Shown: positions 25,594-33,752 of the stretch, one piece after another
How the letters are laid out: each line of letters starts with the position of its first letter
Numbering within the stretch: the stretch's first letter is position 1
NCBI GenBank assembly: GCA_039194995.1
Contig: JBCCVR010000028.1
Span: 1-48,457, forward strand
Reading direction: 5' to 3'
DNA length: 48,457 nt
DNA from: CCY15215 sp039194995
Lineage (GTDB): Bacteria > Cyanobacteriota > Cyanobacteriia > Cyanobacteriales > Spirulinaceae
Notes under the pieces: model-generated
What the model saw: only the letters and a program-made list of their open reading frames with translations
The model's database searches: none
What the model was told of the DNA's origin: nothing
Position numbers and translations under genes: made by a program

Positions 25594-26844
25594 ATGACCG
25601 ATTCCGACCAAGCCGATATTTTAATTGTCGATGATACTCCCGACAATATTCGCTTGCTTTCTACCATGCTCTCCAAACGCGGCTACCGGGTACGTCCCGC
25701 CATCAATGGAAAAATGGCAATTCTGGCGGCCAAAGCGGTACAACCCGATTTGATTCTATTAGATATTAATATGCCGGAAATGAGCGGTTATGAAGTCTGC
25801 GCTAAACTCAAAAATGAGCCGAGAACCAAGGAAATTCCGATTATTTTTCTCAGTGCCTTAGATAATGTCGAAGATAAGGTCAAAGCCTTTGAGGTTGGGG
25901 GAATCGATTATATTACAAAACCTTTTCAATTTGCCGAAGTTCTCGTTCGCATTCAAAACCAATTAACCATCCGTAAGCTGCAAAAAACGCTGCAAACCCA
26001 AAACGCTCGCATCAAACAAGTCATGACCCAATTAGTACAAAATGAAAAGATGGTGGGTTTGGGTCAACTCGTTGCCGGACTTGCCCATGAAATTAATAAT
26101 CCCATTAATTTTATTTACGGAAATCTCAATCCCGTGAGCGAATATATTCAAGATCTTTTGAAGATATTAGGACTTTATCAACAAGAATATCCGCAACCCA
26201 AAGCAATCATTCAAGAAACGATTGAAGAGATCGATCTGGATTTTTTACAAACCGATCTGCAACATTCTATCGCCTCAATGCAAACGGGTGCAGAACGCAT
26301 TCGCACGATTATTCTCAACCTCCGCAATTTTGCTCGCTTGGACGAAGCGGAAATCAAACAAGTCAACGTGCATGAAGGTCTCGATAGTACCCTCTCAATT
26401 TTACAACATCGCTTGAAACCCCGGGACGATCGCCCCGAAATTACCATCGAGCGCAATTATGGCGATATCCCCCATGTCACTTGTTACCCCGGGCAGTTAA
26501 ATCAGGTCTTTTTTCACCTCTTAAATAATGCGATCGATGCGTTTGATGAATGGGAAACCGAACAACCACAAATTGCCATTACAACCGATGTGACGGTTGA
26601 GGAACGAGTCAGAATCTGTATCGGTGACAACGGCAAAGGCATTGCCGAAGATTTACAGCCCCGTCTTTTCGATCCCTTTTTTACCACAAAATCCGTGGGT
26701 AAAGGCGTGGGATTGGGATTATCCATCGGCCATCAAATTATTGTCGAAAAACACGCGGGCTTCATTTCTTGCGAGTCATCTCCCGGAAAAGGTGCAACAT
26801 TTACCCTCGAACTTCCCCTCATTTCAGTTTTGGCAATGGGATAG
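25594..26844 (+). CDS. Short REC-histidine kinase (last gene of the signalling cluster)
   Basis: The start is ATG 25594 (416 residues); a TTG at 25582 inside the heptamer repeat is less likely. The receiver has Asp57 (LLDINMPEMSG) and the KPF lysine. A coiled coil is followed by a HisKA of a different subtype from its neighbours, with His165 in GLAHEINNPINFIYGN and a long second helix. The ATPase domain has HLLNNAIDAF, GDNGKGI, an FDPFFTTKSVGKGVGLGLSI lid and the G2 box. The N-box-to-DNG distance is 37 residues, with no repeat insert. There is no sensor domain; the receiver is the only recognisable input, so it may be driven by phosphotransfer from the upstream hybrid kinases. Confidence 0.94.
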   Translation: MTDSDQADILIVDDTPDNIRLLSTMLSKRGYRVRPAINGKMAILAAKAVQPDLILLDINMPEMSGYEVCAKLKNEPRTKEIPIIFLSALDNVEDKVKAFEVGGIDYITKPFQFAEVLVRIQNQLTIRKLQKTLQTQNARIKQVMTQLVQNEKMVGLGQLVAGLAHEINNPINFIYGNLNPVSEYIQDLLKILGLYQQEYPQPKAIIQETIEEIDLDFLQTDLQHSIASMQTGAERIRTIILNLRNFARLDEAEIKQVNVHEGLDSTLSILQHRLKPRDDRPEITIERNYGDIPHVTCYPGQLNQVFFHLLNNAIDAFDEWETEQPQIAITTDVTVEERVRICIGDNGKGIAEDLQPRLFDPFFTTKSVGKGVGLGLSIGHQIIVEKHAGFISCESSPGKGATFTLELPLISVLAMG

Positions 26845-26845
26845 A

Positions 26846-26874
26846 TTGACTTTTTTGTCAAGACAAGATAAAAT
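26846..26874 (+). promoter_or_regulatory. Promoter of the KTSC gene with an inverted repeat over the -35 box
   Basis: TTGACT (26846-26851), a 17-bp spacer and TAAAAT (26869-26874) are each 5/6 matches to the sigma-70 consensus, about 28 bp before the ATG at 26902. The -35 box is overlapped by TTGAC-tttttt-GTCAA (26846-26861), a possible operator or weak hairpin. Confidence 0.6.
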
Positions 26875-26901
26875 AAGGAAAAATTCGGAGCAATATAAAA
26901 T

Positions 26902-27309
26902 ATGAATTTAGACAAAATCGACCTTTCTAACTTAGTTGCGATCGGTCACGATAACGCGAAACTCGCCCTCCTGATCGATCGCGGGGACAGTATGGAATAT
27001 GTAGAAGTCCCTGCGCCTAAAGCTGCCTACGATGGCTTGCAAGACGTGGCAGCGATCGCGAGCGAAGAAATTCCCGTTCTCGAAGAAAATTCAGCGTTCT
27101 TGGTGCAGTCAACCCGTTCTCATTGTACGACTGCGATCGGTTACGATCGCGATCGCGAACGATTGCAAGTCGAATTTGTCAACGGTGCGGTTTATGAATA
27201 CGAAGATGTCGAGCCGGAAACTTGGGAGGACTTTTGCGAGACGGAATCTCCCGGACGATTCTATAATTCAGAAATTAAAGGATATTATCATTCCAAACGA
27301 ATTGCTTGA
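26902..27309 (+). CDS. KTSC-domain protein
   Basis: The C-terminal half (about residues 68-135) has the KTSC-domain pattern. SRSHCTTAIGYDRDRERLQV appears here as STRSHCTTAIGYD then RLQVEFVNGAVYEYEDVEPETW, followed by the FYNSEIKGYYHSKRI ending. The domain is small and widespread in bacteria, and no established biochemical role is known to me. The N-terminal half is unassigned and includes an acidic stretch. A good sigma-70 promoter sits directly upstream, so the gene is probably transcribed separately from the kinase cluster despite lying only 57 bp after it. A strong hairpin follows at 27428. Confidence 0.8.
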   Translation: MNLDKIDLSNLVAIGHDNAKLALLIDRGDSMEYVEVPAPKAAYDGLQDVAAIASEEIPVLEENSAFLVQSTRSHCTTAIGYDRDRERLQVEFVNGAVYEYEDVEPETWEDFCETESPGRFYNSEIKGYYHSKRIA

Positions 27310-27427
27310 AGTCATTAACTTATATCTGCTTGAATCACCATACTTCCCGGTGGGGAAGCAGAGGAAGTGAAGGAAAAAGAAGTTTGCAGGACAACCCCGA
27401 GTTCGGACAATATTTAGAGAATAATTG

Positions 27428-27455
27428 ACCTGCTATTCGTGTCTGAATAGCAGGT
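27428..27455. terminator. Bidirectional intrinsic terminator
   Basis: An 11-bp perfect stem (ACCTGCTATTC/GAATAGCAGGT) with a 6-nt loop lies between the convergent KTSC and thioredoxin-like genes. The downstream flank is A/T-rich on both sides. Confidence 0.75.
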
Positions 27456-27500
27456 TAAAAATTAAAAATAAAGAATGGAATCGCGATCGTTATTGAGAAA

Positions 27501-27854
27501 TTATGCCGATTGTTGCATGGGACTTGCAATTAAACCACTCGCGATTAAACCCAATAAACTGCGTTGTAATTCATCCCGTCCCGGAAAACCCTCAACGCGA
27601 TAAAGTATTTGCCCTTCTGAGAAGAGAATAATGGTTGGGAGAATTTTTAAACGGTAGGTGTTCACGAGCTTCAAATTGTCATCGGCATTGATCCCCACCA
27701 CTTGAAGCGGGCGATCGCTGTAATCCCGACACTGTAGCAAAATCGGTTCGATGCTGCGACACAATTTACACCAGGGTGCCCAAAAGTGGACGAGAACGGG
27801 TTGTGTCGAGCCTAAAACGTACCGATCGAAATTTGATTCGCAGATATGGCTCAT
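27501..27854 (-). CDS. Thioredoxin-like protein with a CKLC active site
   Basis: This single-domain thioredoxin fold has 117 residues. The active site FWAPWCKLCRSIEP places the redox pair at Cys29 and Cys32, and cis-proline 73 is in KILPTIILF. The Cys-Lys-Leu-Cys centre differs from the CGPC of canonical thioredoxin, so redox potential and partners are probably different. No signal peptide is visible, which suggests a cytosolic protein. The C-terminus has a short extension (SGLIASPMQQSA). Other roles, such as a dedicated reductant for one partner, cannot be told from sequence. Confidence 0.92.
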   Translation of the reverse strand: MSHICESNFDRYVLGSTQPVLVHFWAPWCKLCRSIEPILLQCRDYSDRPLQVVGINADDNLKLVNTYRLKILPTIILFSEGQILYRVEGFPGRDELQRSLLGLIASGLIASPMQQSA

Positions 27855-27950
27855 TTTTCTTATGGGATTTTAAAAACGGATTTTTCTTATGAGGCTCGGG
27901 ATCATGCTACATCCAATTGGGATCCAAGCGCAATGGAGAACAAGTCGATT

Positions 27951-27991
27951 GGATATGCTGAGGAAACCTCAGCATCCCTCGACCTCAATTC
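27951..27991 (+). repeat. 41-bp dispersed hairpin repeat, copy 2
   Basis: GGAT-AT-GCTGAGG-aaa-CCTCAGC-ATCC forms a strong stem, followed by TCGACCTCAATTC. It has the same length and ends as the copy at 14911-14951. It lies in the 174-bp spacer between the thioredoxin-like and NnrU-like genes. Confidence 0.8.
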
Positions 27992-28028
27992 GTAATAGGT
28001 TGGGGAATTTTCCCACTCAATTTTACGA

Positions 28029-28742
28029 TTACCAAGAAATGCGAGCGGTCATGGTTATTAACCAAGGATGTCCCCACCAAAGTAAAGCAATAAACGCCGT
28101 CACGCCTAAATAGGCAGGACAGAGAAACTCTCGCCATTGTAAGGTTTGGCGACCCTCAACGATCGCGAGGAAAGGAATGACCGAGGTACGGTCTTTGGCT
28201 TTGAGAAAGGCATCGCCATAGCGTTGCTGCCAACGGCGATCGCCATGCCACACGGCAAAAACATGATGGGCAATCAAGCCCGAGGAGGTCAAAATCGTAA
28301 AGGTACTGCCGATCCAAAGGGTATGGGCGATACACCAAATGATCTGTCCCACCATTTGCGGGTGACGAGTGATACGAACGATCCCGGTTTCGTAAAGGTG
28401 GATTTCTGGTTTTTGGATGGCGGCAATTTCGAGGAGATTGAAAGTAGCTGGATAGAGAAAGAAAAAAGAAATGGCACTCAGACTCCAAACCATCGTTTGA
28501 ACTCCCGGAATGCCCTGAACTTGCCAGAGAATCGCCCCATCGTAGCGATGGTTGAAAAAGTAAACGATCAGGACTGTGGCGAAGGGAATGCTCACGAGGG
28601 CGAAGAAAACCCGATAGAGTCGCGCCCCGATTTTATCTTCTCCCCAACTTCGCAACCCCGCCAAACCGCTATGGGCGATCGCAAAGCCCGATAGGAGTGC
28701 CAACATAATACTGTGGCTGGGCGTAAACCAAGAATCGAACAT
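28029..28742 (-). CDS. NnrU-family membrane protein, probable 15-cis-zeta-carotene isomerase (Z-ISO type)
   Basis: This is a polytopic membrane protein of 237 residues with about six hydrophobic segments. The core GIVRITRHPQMVGQIIWCIA then HTLWIGSTFTILTSSGLIAHH, the WHGDRRWQQRYG segment and RTSVIPFLAIVEGRQ match, as I remember it, the plant carotenoid isomerase Z-ISO more closely than generic NnrU proteins. Z-ISO is a haem-dependent enzyme that isomerises the 15-cis bond of tri-cis-zeta-carotene. His residues in TRHPQ and AHT/AHH are the candidate haem ligands. It is divergent from rbcR. NnrU-like function in nitrogen-oxide metabolism is the alternative, judged less likely. Confidence 0.82.
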   Translation of the reverse strand: MFDSWFTPSHSIMLALLSGFAIAHSGLAGLRSWGEDKIGARLYRVFFALVSIPFATVLIVYFFNHRYDGAILWQVQGIPGVQTMVWSLSAISFFFLYPATFNLLEIAAIQKPEIHLYETGIVRITRHPQMVGQIIWCIAHTLWIGSTFTILTSSGLIAHHVFAVWHGDRRWQQRYGDAFLKAKDRTSVIPFLAIVEGRQTLQWREFLCPAYLGVTAFIALLWWGHPWLITMTARISW

Positions 28743-28800
28743 TTTTAATGTTTTTTAATAATCCAGCAAAGGCAAGGTTTCCCGAGGCTTGGTTAAGTAA

Positions 28801-28818
28801 ATCTGATGATTCTCAGAT
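28801..28818. promoter_or_regulatory. Possible LysR-type operator between the divergent Z-ISO-like gene and rbcR
   Basis: ATCTGA-tgattc-TCAGAT is a perfect 6-bp inverted repeat located 146 bp before the rbcR start and 58 bp before the divergent gene. LysR regulators commonly bind such dyads in shared divergent promoters. It does not fit T-N11-A exactly, so this is only a candidate. Confidence 0.3.
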
Positions 28819-28963
28819 GAACCGCTCCCCCGTTGTGATACTGTCAAAGTCAGCAGGGGACGCGCAACAAGCGCCAGATTGACCTATAAAATCATTAAAT
28901 CAGATCGTTGAATCGGCCTGCGATCGCCCAGTCCCCAAACCCTTTATTTTTTCTTTGGGTCTT

Positions 28964-29887
28964 ATGTCGGAAATTCCGTTCACCCTCGACCAACTTCGCA
29001 TCCTCAAAGCTATTTCGACTGAGGGTAGCTTTAAGCGGGCGGCTGATAGCCTCTATGTCTCTCAACCCGCCGTCAGTTTGCAAGTCCAGAACCTCGAAAA
29101 ACAAATGGACGTTCATTTGTTCGATCGCGGTGGACGCAAGGCACAGTTGACCGAAGCCGGGCATCTCCTCCTCAACTATGGGGAAAAAATACTCAGTCTT
29201 TGTCAGGAAACCTGTCGGGCGATCGAAGATTTGCAGAATTTACAGGGAGGAACGCTCATCGTCGGAGCCTCTCAAACGACGGGGACTTATTTACTTCCCC
29301 GCATGATCGGTTTATTCCGCCAGCACTACCCAGATGTTGCCGTACAGTTACAGGTTCATTCGACCCGTCGCACCTCTTGGAGTGTCGCTAATGGTCAAGT
29401 CGATTTGGCGATTATCGGTGGGGAAGTTCCGGCAGAATTGCAAGACGTTTTAGAAATTCAACCCTATGCGGAAGACGAATTAGCGTTGATTTTACCTTTA
29501 TCCCATCCTCTGGCAAAATCCCCGACGGTTCAACGGGAGGATCTCTATAAGCTCAATTTCATCGCCCTCGATTCTCAATCGACGATCCGCAAGGTGATCG
29601 ATCGCGTGCTGACCAATGCAGAAATCGACCCCAAACGGTTGAAAATTGAAATGGAACTCAATTCCATCGAAGCCATTAAAAATGCCGTACAGTCGGGTTT
29701 GGGGGCTGCATTTGTGTCTGTGTCGGCGATCGAGAAGGAAATGCGCATGAAAATTTTGCACCGGGCAACGGTTGAAAATGTCACGGTGCGGCGGACGCTG
29801 GAGGTGATTATCAATCCCACCCGCTATCGTTCAAAGGCTGCTGATGCTTTTATTCGTGAAATTTTACCCCCAGTTTTCCACCCGTAA
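28964..29887 (+). CDS. rbcR: LysR-family regulator RbcR (CO2-fixation regulator)
   Basis: This is a 307-residue LysR regulator. The N-terminal winged helix (FTLDQLRILKAISTEGSFKR then AADSLYVSQPAVSLQVQNLE) and the effector domain (GGTLIVGASQTTGTYLLPRM, VHSTRRTSWSVANGQVDLAI) are characteristic of the cyanobacterial/plastid RbcR (Ycf30) group rather than NtcB. CmpR is a related alternative. RbcR proteins control RuBisCO and Calvin-cycle genes in response to metabolites. ATG 28964 (MSEIPFTLDQ) is preferred over a TTG at 28955. The Calvin-cycle aldolase gene lies about 1.3 kb downstream. Confidence 0.9.
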   Translation: MSEIPFTLDQLRILKAISTEGSFKRAADSLYVSQPAVSLQVQNLEKQMDVHLFDRGGRKAQLTEAGHLLLNYGEKILSLCQETCRAIEDLQNLQGGTLIVGASQTTGTYLLPRMIGLFRQHYPDVAVQLQVHSTRRTSWSVANGQVDLAIIGGEVPAELQDVLEIQPYAEDELALILPLSHPLAKSPTVQREDLYKLNFIALDSQSTIRKVIDRVLTNAEIDPKRLKIEMELNSIEAIKNAVQSGLGAAFVSVSAIEKEMRMKILHRATVENVTVRRTLEVIINPTRYRSKAADAFIREILPPVFHP

Positions 29888-30108
29888 AGATTTTACCCTG
29901 TTTGGGCGATCGCAATCCTATAAAGCCTAAAAAAACAACGGGAAAGCAACCAAAGCAACAGAAGAAGAAACGCCTGTCAAGTCCCCAGAACCCATCTCAA
30001 CAGAAACTTAAATTTGGCGATCGCGCCATGAAAATTGCGCTTTTTATAATAATTCCAAGAAAATAGCGCGCGATCGCCTCGAAATAAAACGAGCGATCGC
30101 TGTCAAAA

Positions 30109-30333
30109 TTACGGCGTTTGTTGCAACTTTGGACGCTCTTCCGGCACGATCGCCCCTTGCACAGGGCAAACTTGCAAACAGATACCGCAGTCGATACAGG
30201 TGTCAAAATCAATCCAAAACCAATCCGTCCCCTTGACATTTTTACCGGGCCCGGGGTGGATGCAAGCAACAGGACAGGCATTAGTACAATCTGCTATTCC
30301 TTCGCAGACTTCTGTGACGATAGTGTGAGGCAT
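30109..30333 (-). CDS. Bacterial-type [4Fe-4S] (or 3Fe/4Fe) ferredoxin
   Basis: This small electron-transfer protein has 74 residues and starts at MPHTIVTEVCEGIADC; the in-frame upstream extension to 30537 is not ferredoxin-like. Eight cysteines lie at 10, 16, 20, 24, 46, 49, 52 and 56. The second set (CIDCGICLQVCP) is a standard cluster motif. The first (C-x5-C-x3-CP-x2-C) is irregular and resembles the seven-iron Azotobacter-type arrangement, so one cluster could be 3Fe-4S. Redox partners are not evident from neighbours. It is probably separate from the Uma2 gene upstream (59-bp gap on the same strand). Confidence 0.9.
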   Translation of the reverse strand: MPHTIVTEVCEGIADCTNACPVACIHPGPGKNVKGTDWFWIDFDTCIDCGICLQVCPVQGAIVPEERPKLQQTP

Positions 30334-30392
30334 TTTAAACTTTTTCTCAAAACCAATTGTTAAATATTGTAAAGGGAAGGGCGATCGCTCCC

Positions 30393-30974
30393 CTAAAAAA
30401 TTTCTGCCAACTCTAAAACAAATCCCGGTAAAACATCCTCTCCCGATATTGTTTGTGGCGATTCTCGAATTTCCAGAAAAGGTATCGGGAAATGGCGATA
30501 GACTACTACAGTCCGTTGTTGCAAATCGATAAGCCAACCCAAACGCGCCCCATTTTCTTGATATTCTCCCATCTTGGCTTGAATGCGAGAGAGGTCATCA
30601 CTCGGAGAACGCAATTCTATGACAAAATCCGGACATAAGGGTAAAAAGCACTCTCGTCGTTCTGAGGATAACAAATTCCATCGCTCTGCACTGACCCAAG
30701 CTACATCAGGAGATCGGGTTGCACCACTGGGTAAGATAAACCCCGTAGAAGAATCAAAAACCTCTCCCAATCTACTGCGACGATTCCAGACTTGCAATTG
30801 AAAATTGAGATTAGAGTTGCACTTGCCCGTATTTCCTCCCGTTGGCGGCATAACAATCAATTCTCCTGTTGCACTGCGCTCGAACTGCAAATCGCGATGT
30901 TTTTGACAGAGCGCGAAGAATTGCGCGTCACTCATCTCAATTTCCAACTCTAGCGGTGAGGATAAATGAACCAT
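30393..30974 (-). CDS. Uma2 family (DUF820) endonuclease-like protein
   Basis: This 193-residue member of the Uma2/DUF820 family belongs to the more common subtype. The motif order is ELIVMPPTGGNTGKCNSNLN, SPDVAWVSAERW (family PD), PDFVIELRSPSDDLSRIQAK (core E-x-K-like strand; Ser-Pro-Ser-Asp box) and LGWLIDLQQRTVVVYR. The family has a PD-(D/E)XK fold and is multi-copy in cyanobacteria with largely unknown function. It is only distantly similar to the Uma2 protein at 7161, so the two are not a recent local duplication. Confidence 0.93.
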   Translation of the reverse strand: MVHLSSPLELEIEMSDAQFFALCQKHRDLQFERSATGELIVMPPTGGNTGKCNSNLNFQLQVWNRRSRLGEVFDSSTGFILPSGATRSPDVAWVSAERWNLLSSERRECFLPLCPDFVIELRSPSDDLSRIQAKMGEYQENGARLGWLIDLQQRTVVVYRHFPIPFLEIRESPQTISGEDVLPGFVLELAEIF

Positions 30975-31050
30975 AATACTTGAATCTCTCGCCAGTCCTA
31001 TTATACGCCCCCCTTTCCACTCCCCTCGAAGTCAGAAATGTAAAAACAAT

Positions 31051-31079
31051 TTAACAAAAGCTAAGAATTATCTTAAGAT
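31051..31079 (+). promoter_or_regulatory. Probable fba promoter
   Basis: TTAACA (31051-31056), a 17-bp spacer and TAAGAT (31074-31079) lie about 75 bp before the fba start, giving a leader of roughly 70 nt that ends in a perfect AGGAGG-like ribosome site. Confidence 0.45.
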
Positions 31080-31154
31080 TAGGGCAGTAAAGAAAATTTT
31101 TTGGTAAACGCCACCAAATTTAAACACTCACACAGAAATTTAGGAGGACATCTT

Positions 31155-32234
31155 ATGGCGCTCGTACCCATGCGGCTGCTTTTGGATCACGCGGCTGAGA
31201 ACGGTTACGGAATCCCTGCTTACAACGTCAACAACATGGAGCAAATCATCTCCATCATGCAGGCGGCTGACGAATCCAATAGCCCCGTGATTCTCCAAGC
31301 CTCTCGCGGCGCTCGCAAATACGCGGGTGAAAATTTCTTGCGCCACTTAATCCAAGCGGCTGTAGAAACCTATCCTCATATCCCCATTGCCATGCACCAA
31401 GACCACGGCAATGCACCTTCTACCTGCTACACGGCAATGCGCTACGGTTTCACCAGCGTAATGATGGATGGTTCCTTGGAAGCCGATGCCAAAACTCCCG
31501 CCAGCTTCGAGTACAACGTTAGCGTTACCGCCGAAGTTGTCAAAGTCGCTCACTCCATTGGAGTCAGCGTTGAAGGCGAACTCGGTTGCTTGGGTTCTCT
31601 CGAAACCGGTCAAGGTGACAAAGAAGACGGCCACGGTTTTGAAGGAACTCTGAGCAAAGACCAATTGCTCACCGATCCCGATGAAGCGGTTCAATTCGTC
31701 GAACAAACCCAAGTAGACGCTTTAGCCGTTGCGATCGGTACCAGCCACGGTGCTTACAAGTTCACCCGCAAGCCGACCGGTGAAATCCTCGCTATCAGCC
31801 GCATCGAAGAAATTCACAACCGCTTGCCCAACACCCACTTGGTCATGCACGGTTCTTCTTCCGTACCCTCTGACTTGATCGACATCATCAACCAGTACGG
31901 CGGTGAGATTCCCGAAACCTACGGCGTACCCGTTGAAGAAATTCAAAAGGGTATTAAGAGCGGCGTTCGTAAAGTCAATATCGACACCGATAACCGTTTG
32001 GCAATCACTGCTGCTATTCGTAAAGCGGCGGCTGCGGATCCCAAAAACTTCGATCCCCGCCACTTCCTCAAGCCTTCCATCGTCATGATGAAAGAAGTTT
32101 GCTTGCAACGCTATCAAGCCTTTGGTACCGCAGGAAATGCAACCAGTATCAAGCAAGTAACTTTAGATGAGTACGCTCGCAAATATGCTAGCGGTGACTT
32201 GGCAGCTAAAGTTAAAACGGCTGTTGCAGTTTAG
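31155..32234 (+). CDS. fba: Class II fructose-bisphosphate aldolase
   Basis: This zinc-dependent aldolase (EC 4.1.2.13) of glycolysis and the Calvin cycle has 359 residues. It carries the class II motifs IPIAMHQDHGNAPS (metal His), EGELGCLGSLETG, AVAIGTSHGAYK and HGSSSVPSD, then RKVNIDTDNR for phosphate binding. The start ATG at 31155 has a strong TTAGGAGGACATCTTATG context; an in-frame ATG-like extension to 31101 has no such signal. The codon choice is noticeably biased toward C-ending codons (AAC, TAC, GGC), as expected for a highly expressed gene. It is followed by two hairpins. In cyanobacteria this enzyme also cleaves sedoheptulose bisphosphate. Confidence 0.97.
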   Translation: MALVPMRLLLDHAAENGYGIPAYNVNNMEQIISIMQAADESNSPVILQASRGARKYAGENFLRHLIQAAVETYPHIPIAMHQDHGNAPSTCYTAMRYGFTSVMMDGSLEADAKTPASFEYNVSVTAEVVKVAHSIGVSVEGELGCLGSLETGQGDKEDGHGFEGTLSKDQLLTDPDEAVQFVEQTQVDALAVAIGTSHGAYKFTRKPTGEILAISRIEEIHNRLPNTHLVMHGSSSVPSDLIDIINQYGGEIPETYGVPVEEIQKGIKSGVRKVNIDTDNRLAITAAIRKAAAADPKNFDPRHFLKPSIVMMKEVCLQRYQAFGTAGNATSIKQVTLDEYARKYASGDLAAKVKTAVAV

Positions 32235-32244
32235 TCATCCCTGG

Positions 32245-32263
32245 AACGGGCATCTTGCCCGTT
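32245..32263 (+). terminator. Hairpin after fba
   Basis: AACGGGC-atctt-GCCCGTT, a 7-bp stem 11 bp after the fba stop, followed by a short T-rich stretch. It is probably the first of two terminators. Confidence 0.55.
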
Positions 32264-32283
32264 TACAATTGAATTCATAGCAG

Positions 32284-32314
32284 AAAGAGGCGTTTAATCA
32301 TTAAACGCCTCTTT
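32284..32314. terminator. Strong bidirectional terminator between fba and pntB
   Basis: A perfect 15-bp stem (AAAGAGGCGTTTAAT and its complement) surrounds a single central base, with T-tracts available on both strands. It sits between convergent fba and pntB and can end both transcripts. Confidence 0.85.
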
Positions 32315-32342
32315 TATGATTAGATTGCCAATGTAAATTGTT

Positions 32343-33752
32343 TTACAACTGCTTCACTTCTGATGCCAGTTGGGCAACCATATCTTTGGCACTGCCGAAT
32401 AACATCATGGTTTTATCTTTGAAGAAGAGTTCGTTTTGAACGCCCGAAAAACCCGTTCCCATACCGCGCTTGATCACGATGGTATGTTTGGCTTTATCGA
32501 CTTCTAAGATGGGCATACCATAGATAGGACTGCCTTTATCGTGACGTGCCGCCGGGTTTACCACATCATTAGCCCCAATCACCAAAACCACATCGGTTTG
32601 ATCGAAGTTAGGATTGATGTCATCCATATCGTAGAGTTGCGTATAAGGCACATTGGCTTCGGCAAGCAGAACGTTCATATGTCCGGGCATGCGTCCGGCA
32701 ACGGGGTGAATGGCATATTTGACCTCAACGCCCATGCCTTCCAATTGATCCACCAATTCGCGAACGACGTGCTGTGCTTGAGCGACTGCCATGCCATAAC
32801 CGGGGACGATCGCCACGGAACGAGCATAACCCAACATCATCGCTCCTTCTTCAGAATCAATGCTCTTGACAGTTCCTAGGGTTTGTCCCGCAGAACTGCT
32901 GCCACTGGCGGCGACTTCAGAACCGACCCCAGCAAAGAGAACGTTGGCTAAGGAGCGATTCATAGCCTTACACATGATATTGGTAAGGATGATTCCCGAA
33001 GCTCCAACTAATGCCCCAGCGATAATCAACATATTGTTGTTGACGACAAAACCTGCCGCCGCCGCCGCTAAACCGGAGTAAGAGTTTAACAGGGAGATGG
33101 CAACAGGCATATCGCCGCCGCCGATGGGGATGACAAACAGAATCCCCAGAAGCAGAGAAACGCCGACTAAAGCGAAGAAGACGGGAAGATTTCCGGGGAA
33201 GAAGAGGAAGTAGCCGCTTCCCACGAAGAAACCAATTAAAATCAGGGCATTAAAAACCTGTTGCAAGGGGAACAGAACCGGAGCGCCTGGCATAATCCCT
33301 TGTAACTTGGCAAAGGCGATAAAACTCCCCGTGAGGGTCACGCCGCCGATGAGAATGCCGAGGAGGATGGTGACGAGAGAAGTGGTTGAGAGTGCCTCTC
33401 CCGCACTGAGGACGCGCCAAAATTCGGCGATCGCTACTAATGCCGAAGCTGCACCGCCCAAACCGTTAAAAATACCGACCATTTGGGGCATGGCCGTCAT
33501 CTCGACCTTGTAAGCACCGATCGCGCCGATGACGGAACCAATGGCAATCCCCAAGATAATCATTTCATAGCTCAAGACTTGGCGATCGAGCATTGTTGCC
33601 GCAACCGCCAATAACATCCCGATGGCTGCGGATTGATTCCCTTGTCTCGCCGTGGCGGGAGAACCGAGTTTTTTCAAACCCAAAATAAATAAAGAAGCGG
33701 CTAATAAATAGCTCAATTGAATGCCACTCGGCAAAAATTCATCGATATTCAT
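32343..33752 (-). CDS. pntB: NAD(P) transhydrogenase subunit beta
   Basis: This is the beta subunit of the proton-translocating transhydrogenase, which couples hydride transfer between NADH and NADP+ to the membrane proton gradient. The 469-residue protein has a hydrophobic N-terminal two-thirds with about eight or nine helices. The C-terminal NADP-binding domain III carries VPGYGMAVAQAQH, HPVAGRMPGHMNVLLAEA, VIGANDVVNPAA and the KRGMGTGFSG loop. Its ATG overlaps the stop of pntAB in an ATGA junction (33749-33752), indicating coupled translation. It is the last gene of the pnt operon. Confidence 0.97.
   Translation of the reverse strand: MNIDEFLPSGIQLSYLLAASLFILGLKKLGSPATARQGNQSAAIGMLLAVAATMLDRQVLSYEMIILGIAIGSVIGAIGAYKVEMTAMPQMVGIFNGLGGAASALVAIAEFWRVLSAGEALSTTSLVTILLGILIGGVTLTGSFIAFAKLQGIMPGAPVLFPLQQVFNALILIGFFVGSGYFLFFPGNLPVFFALVGVSLLLGILFVIPIGGGDMPVAISLLNSYSGLAAAAAGFVVNNNMLIIAGALVGASGIILTNIMCKAMNRSLANVLFAGVGSEVAASGSSSAGQTLGTVKSIDSEEGAMMLGYARSVAIVPGYGMAVAQAQHVVRELVDQLEGMGVEVKYAIHPVAGRMPGHMNVLLAEANVPYTQLYDMDDINPNFDQTDVVLVIGANDVVNPAARHDKGSPIYGMPILEVDKAKHTIVIKRGMGTGFSGVQNELFFKDKTMMLFGSAKDMVAQLASEVKQL

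Noticed and set aside
29905..30060. Short Lys/Gln-rich frame (NPIKPKKTTGKQPKQQ...) between rbcR and the ferredoxin gene
   Set aside because: Needs a TTG start without ribosome site and has no family match; probably chance.
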